From: Boswellia sacra
Taxonomy: Eukaryota; Streptophyta; Magnoliopsida; Sapindales; Burseraceae
DNA length: 64,000 nt
Reading direction: 5' to 3'
Assembly: GCA_013180625.2 (NCBI GenBank)
Contig: SNVD02013226.1
Span: forward strand, 1 to 64,000
Each line of letters opens with the position of its first letter. Position 1 is the stretch's first letter. Shown piece by piece: positions 42,415 to 54,600 of the stretch. Position numbers and translations under genes: made by a program. The notes below the pieces were generated by a model, which saw only the letters and a program-made list of their open reading frames with translations, was not told the origin of the DNA and made no database searches.

Positions 42415-45400
42415 CTACTTTTCACCTTCTTTGCTAACAACAATGCTGGTAAGTGAACGAGGCTCAGCCTCTTCCAACATCTGAACTACCATTCTCATGG
42501 ATGGTCTAAGTGATGGAATTTTGTACGTGCAGTGAAATGCTATTCTTAGAACTTTGAGAGCATCTTCCTTTAGAACCTCTGAGATGGTTGAGTCCACCAC
42601 ACTAAGCAAGCTCTCTTTGTTTTCAATTTTGCTGCTTACCCAGTACACTATATCCTTGTTCTCTCCAAACTCTGGCTCAATTGGCCTCTTTCCTGTGACC
42701 AACTCCATCAGAACTACCCCAAAACTGTACACATCACTCTTCTCATTCACCTTGTAAGTGTAGGCATACTCTGCACACACAAAGAGCAGAAAAAATCTGT
42801 ATCAAAAAAAAATTGTGACAAATACTTTTTCTGACATGAACATATTATAACATGGATAAAACTAAACAGAATATAAGAATAGAAATATAAAAAATGGAGA
42901 GAAATTTACCAGGAGCTATGTATCCATGAGTTCCAGCAATGATATGAGTCCAGTCTCCGTCACCATCCTGAACAATCTTTGCAAGTCCAAAATCAGCAAT
43001 TCTTGGCTTCCATTCTTCATCCAGCAAAATGTTACTAGATTTCACATCGCGGTGTATCACCGGCCTGTCACACCCATGATGCAAGTACTCTAATCCCTTT
43101 GCAGCCCCCACTGCTATTGCATATCTTAGCTCCCAGCCCATCTCGATCTTGTGACACGTGTGCAGCCGGTCCCATAAGCTCCCATTAGGCAAATATTCAT
43201 AAACCAGCAGATTACTGTCCTCACTGGTGATGCTACAATACAGCTTCACCACATTCACATGCCTCACTGCACTCAATGTTGCCACCTCTGCAACATATTC
43301 TGATGACCGGAAAGTCCTTTCTGCTAGTATAGCTGAGCTGGTTCGATAAGGTTTCCGGTCACTGGAAGTTGATGGCCAAATATGCTTCACAGCAAGTTCT
43401 TTGCCATTATAAAGTACAACTTTGTATACATTTCCTGAGCCTCCTTTGCCTATTAAATTCTCTGGCTTGATAGCATCAATTATGTCTTTCTCCGAGAAGC
43501 TTAGCACACGAAATGATTTCATATCCCACGAATTCTGCTTCAATGGATGTTTAGGATTATTGTGTTTTAACTTTACAAATAAATAACATGCTAGTGAAAT
43601 TAGCAGAACCAGCATTCCAGCAGTAAAGCACCACAGAAATGTCCTAAGATGATGGGATGTACCAGACTCTGATGAACATGCCCGAAAACGCTTATCGTTT
43701 TGGCTACATAAGCCAGGATTTCCTGTAAAGCTGTCTCTGAAGGCCCGAAAATTTATAGATTCAGGTATTGGACCAACCAATTGGTTGTTAGACAAATCAA
43801 GAAGGCTCAGTTTCAGATGTGACAAAGAAATTGGGATTTCACCGGAAAGCTTGTTTCCTGATAAATTCAAGGAGTTCAATGTAAATAAGGATCCAAGACT
43901 ATCAGGAATCTCCCCGGAAAGTGAATTATGAGAAAAATTGATGTCTGTGAGGGAAGCACATGAGCCTAATGACTTGGGCATAGGACCAGAAAACATATTT
44001 CCCCTGAAATATAAGCTACTTAGCTTCTTCAATTTCCAAATATCTGATGGGATTTCGCCAGAAAATTGATTTGAAGTCAGCTCAATTGAGACCAATGATG
44101 AAGTTTGTGAGATCTCAGAGGGCAATTCACCAGAAAACCGATTGTTAGTTAAAGTTAATCGTCCAAGCGACTTGGCATTACCTATGTCACTTGTGAGTGG
44201 ACCATCAAACTGATTCATTGACAGGTCCATTACAAGAAGATTTGGCAAGCCCCATATTCCAGGAGGAACATTACCGGAAAGTGAATTGTTATTTACACGC
44301 AAACGAATCAAAGACTTACAATTCGCATAGCTTTCCGGGATTTTGCCACTGAAATTGTTCTGCAGGATGAGAAGATCAGTCATCTGTCCATTCTTGCACA
44401 TGTCTGGTGGTATTGGACCCGTCAATAAATTCTCTGAAACATCAATGTAATTGAAACTTGCCCACGAACCAAGCTGTTGAGGAAGCAAACCGGTGAACTT
44501 GTTTCTGTAAATAGAGACTGCTTCCAGGTTCTTGAAGTCACCAAACTCCACGGGAATCTCCCCTGAGAATTCATTTTCAAAGAGTTGCAATGAAACAAGT
44601 TTGTTCAACGATCTCAACTCTGACAGGTCACCTTCAAGCCTATTCATGGACGCATCAAAGTACTCAAGACTCGTCAGATTACCAAATCCAACAGGGAATT
44701 TCCCGGTTAAGGAATTATTATAAAGTTCAAGCTGCCACAGCTTGGGGAGTTTCACAATTCCTGCCGGGAGTTCACCTGTCATTTGATTATCGGCAAGTTC
44801 AAAATTTACAAGCAGAGTAAGATTCTGAATCCCCTCTGGAATCTCTCCTCTCATGTTACAATTAGAGAGGTAAAGCCAATACAACTTCTGAAGCTTCAGA
44901 ACCTCCGTAGGAAACGGACTCGGGTCAAATGGGTTGTCACCAAGGCTCAGGAACTCAAGGCTGGTAAGATTCTCAATTGATTTCCATGGAAACTTCCCGG
45001 AAAATCCACTGAAGTTCAAATCCAAAACTTTCAACTGCTGCAATGAAGACAACTCTGGAACTTCTCCGGAAAAATGATTGATTCCCAATTGCAGAACTTG
45101 TAAGCTCGTGCAATTCTTAATCCCATCAGTGATGCTACCAGACAAAGAATTCTTACCAAGATCAATCTTTTCCAGGAACTGAAGCCCGCACAATGAATCA
45201 AAAGGAACAACACCTACAAGATTCTGCATTTGGAGATTGATTTCCGCAACAAGTCCATCAGAATTGCAAACGATTCCAGTGAAGTTGCATACGGAGTTTG
45301 CTTCCGTCCAGGAACTGAAAATACTAGTTTTGGATTCATTGAGCTGGGATTTCAAGTTCATCAAAACCTGAACCTCATCCGCCTTGGAAAGAGAAACCAA

Positions 45401-45475
45401 AGACAACCCAGAAACAAGAAAAAGTAGAAGCAGCAAAGGTGGCCGCCATTGCCAGAAAACTTGAAGGAAGGACAT
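42415..45475 (-). CDS. RLK7: LRR receptor-like protein kinase, subfamily XI, RLK7-like (973 aa, two exons)
   Basis: A plasma-membrane receptor kinase. Exons are 42910-45475 and 42415-42770, joined in the kinase activation segment (GYIAP-E), the usual single-intron position of this subfamily. Residues 1-30 form a signal peptide (RPPLLLLLFLVSGLSLVSLS). About twenty leucine-rich repeats follow, one transmembrane helix at about 612-634, and a Ser/Thr kinase with a glycine loop (IGKGGSGNVYKV), AVK lysine, HRDVKSSN and DFGLAK, so it is an RD kinase and should be active. Arabidopsis RLK7 is 977 residues and closely similar along its length as I recall it (e.g. DNPFDPSPFPTEV, LTGPIPPDMCKNG). There RLK7 binds secreted PIP peptides and acts in immunity, germination and lateral root spacing. 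I chose the Met at 45475; an in-frame Met 46 codons upstream would bury the signal peptide. Confidence 0.95.
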
Positions 45476-48336
45476 GTCGGAGGATACGTGAAAGGAAATG
45501 GCGAGTTTGTTTGATTCAAGTAAGACAAAGTGTGGAAATGGGAAGTCCAAAGGAGAAGAAGTGAAGAAGAGCGAGTAAAATATTTGCGCACGAGGTTGGC
45601 TAGACGATTTCACACTTCACATGGTGATCTTGAGGAAGAAGGCAAATGTGTTCACGTCAAGTTGCAGAACTTCAAAAAATGATTTTCAATAAAGTAACTA
45701 ATGTTAGTCAAACGGCAACATTCAGCTTTGGCTAGTCTCTTTATATCTATGTGATGCATGAAATTTCCTAATAAATACGTATGTTAACATCGTGATAACA
45801 ACAAGGGATTACATGTTAAATGAAAACATTCAAAAAAAAAAAAAATTATGATCTCATCATCAAATGATAGGATGCTCTTAATATGTATTGTAAGTGTCTA
45901 CCTTAAACTTTCGGAAACTTTATTGTATCTCTTCGAGACTCTATAATTTCATTATAAAAATATTGAGTACAATTCTCAAGAGGTATTATATAATTTTTGA
46001 GAGTTTAAACATGTCACCTTAAAACATATTTTAAAATTATCCTGAATAATAATTATAAATCATTATAGAATCAAAAAATGATTAAAGAAATTATCCTTCA
46101 CCTACTAGTGAAGGTTTATTATAAGTTTTTTTTAAATAATTTGTAAATACTATGATCATAATAGTAGTTCATATCATTAATTTTAAAAACAAAATTGAAA
46201 TAAGGGATAGAAAAGTTTGTCATGATTTTTCATCTATCATTTATGACTTGTTATGTCCTTTTAACTAAAAAGCATCTATTTAACTCTTTTTGTCAAAAAT
46301 TTTCATCCATAAAAATTTTCGATAGACTTTGATATAATAAATACAAATAGTTTACGTGAGTCATGAGATCATTTAGCAGCATTTTTGGGACTCTTATATT
46401 GAATAGCATATAGCTCATTTTCAATGAAACTTAACTAATTTCCAATACGAGTCATCTCAATGTCTCATAAATGCATAATGTGCCAAAGTTTATGAGACAA
46501 AAACGTCATTTATTTTCTCAATATATCAAAAAAAAATTCTTTTCCGTGATGTCTTGTAGTCAAGAAGTGAGGGCACATCAATGGAAGGATATGGCCGCCA
46601 TGGTTGACCCAAGTGTTAATATGGGTGACACATGGAGGGTGGAGGAAGGTGAGGTCGGTGGCAATAGCCAACAACATACGTGCATACATCAACCACCTTC
46701 CTTGCAAGTGTTCCTTTATTTATTAATGTTAAAGACAAAGTCAGTTCCATCAGGGCTGATTTACAATTTCCTCCTTGGAGTTTTCATCAAAATTCAAATA
46801 GATGAATATAACCAAGACATCCGTGACATAGATTAAGTAAACTAGCACCTCCATTATTGTTAAACTCAAATATTAATATTGAAGCTTTATTTAACAGTTT
46901 AACTTTTGGGTCAAGCGGTTAATTAACATAATATTAAAGCTAATGATTTCAAGTTCAAATTTCCTTGTTCTCAACATTTTAGAAGTAACAAAATTAAGGC
47001 TAAAATAGAAATTTCACAATTACAAATGACAAAACATATATAAGAACTTAGGAGGGAAATAAGTTATATTTTATGGAAAGTTGAAGAAAGTAGTCATCAT
47101 ACATTGTTTTATATTATTGTATGCAAAATTAATCTCCCAACCAAAAGATAAGATAAAGATTTTAAAAAGCAAAATTTTCAATTGTTGGAGAGAGATACAT
47201 TTATGTGAAAGTAATGTTTGCCAAACTTCTAAGAATGGCTAAAGATATAGTGAAAGATATTGATGCCTGAATTTTTAACTTTATTTTGAAGCTTATGTTA
47301 TGTTGAAAACCTAGCAATTTTTCTCTTAAGATTTAGATGTTGAAATATAGATAGACAATATTGGTTCTAAAATTCATTTAAAAAAAACCCTTAATTGGTA
47401 AATGAAAAATTGTTGAGAACATTTCCTAAATTCATAAATTTAAAAAAAATTATATTTGTATTAATTATACCAAATCTTAAAGGTAGTGATCAAGTAAATT
47501 TGACCCATATGATAATTTCAAACACCATTATGTTTGTATAATCTAATCCAAGATAACTGCATTTATTATTCATCACACATTTTACTCGTTGATATTAAAT
47601 TACATGATTCGAGTTTTATTAGCTTCTTTAATAACCGGCAAATGATTAATTTCCTACAATAAAGTAAAAAGAAAATCTTAAATATCTGAATGATCAAATT
47701 AGTTAGCTCTATGCAATCTCAACATAGGGCAGACGAAAACAAAAGCACTCATAGCTTTTATAATTATTAACTTGGACTTTGAAGTGTGAACAATACAAAA
47801 GAAGTACAAACAATAAAGTTGCACCACTAAAAGACTCAATACTATATGAAATATGACTATAGAGTTAGTAAAGTAGCTAGCACATGGAAAATAGCTACGA
47901 CAATAATGACTTTTCATGGTAGTGCTTCTTAATTATATAATTCTTTATGTCAAAGCCTTGATGAGTGGAATCAAATATCAAAATCAAATCATATACCTTT
48001 TTGTGTCTAAGAAATTTATGCATTTTTTATTTGCTAAGAAAGCATATTTTTAGACCTCCAATTGATATGCAAAAACAATATTTATAATGAATTTCATGCA
48101 AGATATATATCCTCAACGCAAGAGAATACAATTGAAGATTTCCACTTGGATTCCACTAAAATTATACAACTAATCCATTACTTATTTTTTCTTTGTTTTC
48201 CATCACTTTTCAATTTTTGTTGGCTGCCAATTGAATTGTTCTTACTAGATATTTGACTACATGGTTCACTTTCTACTTTCTGTGGGTCTACTCCACTTTT
48301 CCACAGCTGGAATATAGAGTTGAAATAATGATTGAT
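45476..48336. other. RLK7 upstream region and AT-rich spacer
   Basis: The first few hundred bases should hold the RLK7 5' UTR and promoter. Beyond that, no protein-like reading frame, tRNA or rRNA is recognised. One 121-codon open frame at 46471-46836 has no family resemblance. Confidence 0.5.
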
Positions 48337-48571
48337 CTGAAAGTGCTTTTAGCATTCCTATGGGCAGGAAATTTAGAATTAGAAATGAGTCTTACAAGTT
48401 ACAATGATACTGCTACAAATGTTTCCAAATGATTAAAAGTGCTTTGAAATTCTTCTTTAAAATGGTAAGAGGAAACACTTAGTTGGTTTTTTCTTCAGAA
48501 GACAATTAATTAATAAGTGATTCAACCGAAAATACTTTGAGTAAAAGCACTTCTAACAAAAATACTTTCAG
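48337..48571. repeat. Possible small MITE
   Basis: The ends are loosely inverted: CTGAAAGTGCTTTTAGCATT on the left and CTGAAAGTATTTTTGTTAGA on the complement of the right. The size (235 bp) fits a MITE, but no clear target duplication was found. Confidence 0.35.
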
Positions 48572-49819
48572 AAACATGATTGTATATGCAACCAACTTTG
48601 GCCCTGCTGTGAATTTATTGAAATCGATGATTGAACTGAAATGAAAATTTGAAGAATCTGAATTTGCGTTTATGGGTAAGTATTGAAATCTTTATGAAGA
48701 TTTGAGTATTACAAAAAGAATAAGATCAAAAGTAATGTGAAGGGAATAAATTAAGATTTAAGTAGATTATGCTCTTCTTGTTAAGATCTTCAATGCCTAG
48801 AAAATTTTTTTATTATTATATTATTGAAACTAGTAACGAGACAAAAAGTACCAAACAAACTAAACATTAAAATAAATCCAACTAATTCATGGAAAAAAAA
48901 TACTTTGTCTATTATTATTGATTAATTAATGTTTTAGATTTAGTTGGATCTCTCACAAGAAGAACAATGTTAAAAGTATAACTTCTTAAAAAAATTAATG
49001 ATGTCACATGATGTGAATATATAAGAAAAAATGAATAATAAATTAGATTAAAAATGATAATTACTAAGAGAAATGCTAGTAATATTATCAACCAATTATT
49101 TAATGATTCGGCATAATTTAACTTCAAAATTTTGATTTAAGATGACACATAACTAAATTCTCAACCACTTACAATGGAAGTAAATATTGCTAATATACTC
49201 TTGATGGATCGTACATGAAAGAATTTTGATAATCTTTTGGTATTTTCAAAAATGAAAATCTTATAAATGAATCATGATTTATTAAATAAGAAACAATTTT
49301 GGGAAGTAATTGTATGGAATGTTTGACTAATTAGTGAAAGCTAAAAGAAGTGATGGTAAATTGGATCGTTCTATGTTCAGTGAACCATTCCAATAGGAAG
49401 CCCAAAGTCAAACTTAAACCTACCCGTGGACCCAAGCCCACCAACCGTGATATAAAATAACCATTCATTGATCCACATCCACATCCACATCCACATCCAC
49501 TTGTGAGCCACCGATGACAACTTCAATTAATTGCTTTGATAAATCTCAAACGTCTTGAGTTTGTAATATTTTATACTTTACAAAATATCATGTGATGTGA
49601 CCATAATAGGACCGCATTGAAGATATACAATTCCATTCTTGCCTTGTAATTTTTTTTCAGTTTTTTTTGTTTTTTTTTTTTTTTTTTTTGCAAGTTGATA
49701 ATTTGTTTGAAGAAAAGTTCATCAATTTCATCTAAAATACGTTTAAAGAATATCATTGTTAAAAGAAATGTTTTATTCAACGTCACCTTCTATCTCATTC
49801 AGCCTTATCTCTAACTTAA
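48572..49819. other. AT-rich spacer
   Basis: No gene is seen. A short hexamer repeat (CCACAT, about five units) lies at 49468-49500, and a T homopolymer at 49650-49690. Confidence 0.5.
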
Positions 49820-50530
49820 GGGTTAATTTTTTTTGTCTGATATCTGAATTTAACTTATTCTTAGGCTTCATATCTATTTATAATTTTTTTTTAACTTAAG
49901 ACTTAGGGGGTGATTTATTTATTTATTTTTTTATCTGAAATTTGAATAGCTCTTAATTAAACTAAAATTTGAATGGGTCTAAATATAAAAATCTAAATAA
50001 TATGTTTTTTTCTACTCTAATATCTAAATTAAAATAGCAAAAAACTAATAGTTTTACACATATATCCTTATTTATATATTTTATTTTTACTTGTGATTTT
50101 ATTTTACATAATAAAAATATTTGCATACCAAAATTTCTTTTGAATTTAATTTATTTAAATGTGTATAATTGGGTAAAAAAGTTATTTTTTTAAATAATTT
50201 GATATATAAATAAGCTAAATGACCATAAAATATTTTAAAAACATATAGAGAATCATAATATAAAATTAAAAATAAATAATAATGTTCCAAAATTAAAATA
50301 TTAAATTTTGTAAAAATTGGTCATAAATGAATTTTATAAGGGCATTTAAGAGAATTAGAACAGTAATAAATAATTTAGATATTTGCATTCAAACAAAAGC
50401 TATAATTTTTAGCTTTTTTCATTAAGATAAAAATGTCTTCGAATAAGTCTTAAGGAAAAAAATCATTATGAAAACATCTGAAGTTTGAGAAAAAGTTAAA
50501 TTCGAACTTTAAACCAAAAAAACATTTTAC
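49820..50530. mobile_element. PIF/Harbinger-like MITE, copy 1 of a related pair
   Basis: Flanked by TAA on both sides (49817-49819 and 50531-50533). The ends are loosely inverted, both with GAATTTAAC about 30 bases in. The interior aligns with 52800-53400 over most of its length (shared TATATCCTTATTTATAT, CATAATATAAAATTA, ATAAATGAATNTTATAAGG). No coding capacity. Confidence 0.65.
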
Positions 50531-51652
50531 TAATTTAGAAACAATAGTTTATAGTATAATAATAAAATATTTAAAATTATAATATTATAATATTTAAATA
50601 CTTAAATGTTAATTTTTCAAAATATTATTTTAAAAATATTATTAATATGTCAAAAAACACAAGTGAAAACAATATCAAACAATAAGGACATATATGTGTG
50701 TGTGTAAAAATATTAATTTCAGACATTTTTATTCAGATGTTGATATTAGAAAAGCAAATATATTATTCAGAATTATATATTTAAATGCTTTAGTTTAATT
50801 TAAAACTATTCATATTAAAAAAAAAACAATCGCCTCCTTGGATAAATTTGTAATACTAATAAAATTTAATTATTAGTTAAAGTTAATTACAAGAAAAAAA
50901 ATGGAATTATCCTTTCTTAATTATCCTTTTTTTTTGAGTATTTTATGACATAAGTCAATTATACTATTTACTAGTTAAGACTTATTCCTTTAATTATACT
51001 ATTTACTAGTTAACATTTATTTCTTTATTTTCTTTCTCTTTAATCCCTAATGTCTTCTCACTGCAGGAAAAACAGCTTTTAGCAACTAGACTTTTTATGC
51101 ATAGATTTTAGAAAATAAACTTTAATGATAAAAATTACACAGAATAAAAGATGACTAAGCAAAGAACTGCTCTATGACCTTAAGGTGCTCAAGCATAGTT
51201 TGTCCTTGTCATCTCATAGTCAAACAACCAAAACATGAGACATTCCTACAACAAATCTACATTAATCTAACACATTAATTAATAAATATTGAAGGTGATA
51301 AAATAAAGTTATTAAAATTTATTTCATTGGATTTAATGAGATAAAAGAACTCTCAAATTTTTAGACAGTCTCTAACCCATTCCAGACATAGACATCGTTC
51401 ATAAATATACCATAACAATTTCCTTCAAATAGAAACATAACTCAAGCTTATAAAAATAATTAATAAAGAGGGTACTGGTTCAACTAGTCCAATCACTAAG
51501 CTGTCTTGTAACAGGACATCAACATGGGAAAAAGATTTAGAATAAGAGTACAATAACAAACTCATTTATTTAAAAAGAGAGAGAACGAAAGAGATTGAAA
51601 GAATGTCATGCAGGAGACTGAGGAAGGATTGTACTTTTCACGAGTTAGCTCC
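50531..51652. other. AT-rich spacer and 3' flank of the ankyrin gene
   Basis: No protein-like frame. The region next to 51653 would hold the ankyrin gene's 3' UTR. A short direct repeat, ATTATACTATTTACTAGTTA, occurs at about 50968 and 50995. Confidence 0.5.
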
Positions 51653-54600
51653 TTAGTCGTACCGTTCCTTGGAATTAACCCTACTAATACTTCCTATGTG
51701 GCGTCGTACCGCCGAAGGATTTAACACACTCCACTTCATTAGTTTTAGTGCGCCAAGCAAAATGAGGAAGAAGCTCAAGCCAAGAACACAAACGGCTATG
51801 GCTAGCCCCGAAGAAGGCGCTAAAACCGCATATACGCCTGTGACAAATGCAACCACCATAGCTACCATTGCAAGCATGGTTAGCCACAAGGAAAGAGTTA
51901 ACAAACCTTCATGTCCCAGAAATTTCTGAAAAGCCATAATAAAGTGGACAGCGACAGCAGAAATGGAGAGTGTCAGGGCTATTGTATCTGTTATAATAAA
52001 TGTTTGAAAAGATAAATTATTCTTTAGGATTGCAGTGCCTTCGTCCGAACCATTTAAATTTTGTGAACCATTTGAATTTGGCGGGTCTTTAAAACCACCC
52101 GGAACAGTGAAAGTTGCCGCAAAAGTAACTGTTGCAATGAGAGTAGCCACTAACAAATGTGATGCTTTTGTTTCCTTGAGTCCATCATAAAATTTCTTTC
52201 TTCGCTCAACTCGAATTTTAAAACAATCATCATCTTCTCTATCGCGGATCACACCTTCTTGATATTGTCCATCGCCGACATCTTCAAACAATATTTGAAT
52301 TTCTTCCTGTACTTGTACGATATTCATTATTATACTATTAAAATAGATAGACAAAATAAAAATAACAATAACAATAATCACAATAACGAGAATCATAGAA
52401 TTTCAGTAAGAAAATCACATAAACATAGGAATATATGACTTTTTTTCTTTAGTTGATTTGAGAAAAAAGAAAAGAGGCAAAGCAAGGCGAAGGTAAGAGA
52501 ATTTATTTGTTTTGTTTGTATTAAAAAAGGAGCAAGGAGTAGTGATACACATCCCAAGTGGGAGTTGAGATCAAATGACATATTCACATTTATTATGAAT
52601 TTGAATTATTTTTTTATTGAAACTAATATTATTCGGAAGGTAATTATCTATTTTTCTTCCCTCACTGCAATCCTTTTTATTTCCATCTTATTCTTCTCTT
52701 TCCTCACTTCTTACAGGGCATTGGTTTTTTTGTTGTAAAATCTAAATGAGCATGACTTTAAATATTTGAATTATATGTTTGTTTCTTATTTTCAGGTCTA
52801 ATTATAATAAGTCCAAAGGGCCTTTTTTTAAATCTAAATAGGTATTAATTAAACTAAAATCTGAATAGCTTTAAATATAAGAATATGAATGATATATTTA
52901 TTTTTTGTTCTAACATATGAAATGTCTACATTCTAATATTTGTACACATATATCCTTATTTATATCTATTATTTTCATTTATGATTTTATTTGACATATT
53001 AAAAGCATTTGCTTATCAATATATGCTATGAATTTGATTTATTTAAATATGCATAACTGCGTTAAGAAGAAGTTTTTTTTAAGGATATGATATATTAATA
53101 AGTTAAGGGACCATTATATAATTTTAAAAATATCTAGAGACTCATAATATAAAATTAGGAATAAATAATAATTTTTGAAATATAAATATTAAGTTATATC
53201 ACAAATTGGTTATAAATGAATCTTATAAGGTCATCTTAGAGAATTAAAGGAGCAATTGATAATGTAGACATTTGTATCTAGATAAAAGCTAAACTTTTAA
53301 CTTTTTCTACTCATATGAAATTGTCTGAGAATCATACTTAAGTTGAAAAAAAAAAGTATCTAAATTTTGAGAATAAGTGAAATTTAGACTTCTGATTAAC
53401 AAACAAACACCACCTAAAGTTATTTGTCTTTACTAACAGAAAACATTTGAAAGCTAATAATTTTGATGCCCTTGTTAACCATTACAAAAGGCAATCATGA
53501 TAATCAAAACGTATTTGATGAAAAATTGGGATGGGAATAAGATGATTGAAGGTTTCAAAGTTGACATTTTAATTAGAAGATAAGTTTCCATAAAGGTCAA
53601 GTTTAGGAAAAAAATTTAAAAAGAAAAGAAAAGAAAAGAAAAGAAAAGGGCTTAAGAAAATAACAAATAATTAAAACCAATATTGGAGCATTTTGAAACA
53701 TTTAAAGAAATTCATTAAACCAATTTCAATTTTAGTCATATTTGGACTCATTCAATTTTTTTTAAATAATAAAATAAAACCTCTGTAATGAGGAAATAAA
53801 GATAATTATAATATCATGCAACTCATTTTTTTGTAACCTAGCTTTGATGTTCATTATTTTCTAATATAAGCACGATAAAATATAATAAGCACCATAAAAT
53901 TTATTTGACATCAACGACTCTAGAACATGTACTTAAGGTGACGTGTTTTACGAATCGGCGAGTTAATATATTATAATATAATAAAGGGATAATTGTAAAA
54001 ATACCCAAATTAATGGAGATACCGTTGAAAAAAATCAATTTTTGAAAAATTTAACTTCGTAACTCCATTTGACACATGAAGCTTGACAATTGACATTGCA
54101 AGTCTATCATATAAAATCATAATATTTAAAATTTCAGAGTGTGTCCGTTTTTGAATATAATCCCTTAATTCGAGTTCATTTTCACAATTCTTTCTATAAT
54201 CAAATACGAAGTTATAGAGAAGCTATTACCTCAAGCTTACGAGAGCCGTGCTTTAAAATGTGTTCCACGTTAATATTTTGTCCGTTGACAATTTGACGGT
54301 CTCCAACGTGAAAGAAACAATCTCGATAGGCAGCAGCACGGATATGGAGAGGAGTGTCCCCGTTATCATCTTGCTTGTTTATAAGACCCCCAACTAATGG
54401 ATTTTTTAGGAGATCGTTCATTTCTTTCTTAGTTAAACTAAGCATGGCAAAGTGAAGAACATTCCAACCTCTGTCATCCACCATTTCACAACATTCTACA
54501 CATTCAGAAATAATTTCTTCCACTACATCTTTGTATCCTTGGCTGGCTGCCATGTGTAAAGCCGTCATCCTGCGATCGTTGTTGGCAATATACGCAACGG

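Noticed and set aside
45476..45613. RLK7 start at the upstream in-frame ATG (46 extra residues)
   Set aside because: It would place the signal peptide about 55 residues inside the protein; the Met at 45475 gives a normal leader and a family-like length of 973.
46471..46836. 121-codon open frame on the plus strand
   Set aside because: No recognisable domain, no splice context, and the region is AT-rich with many chance frames.
51669..51929. Plus-strand 86-codon frame over the PGG exon
   Set aside because: Antisense shadow of the transmembrane-coding exon C.
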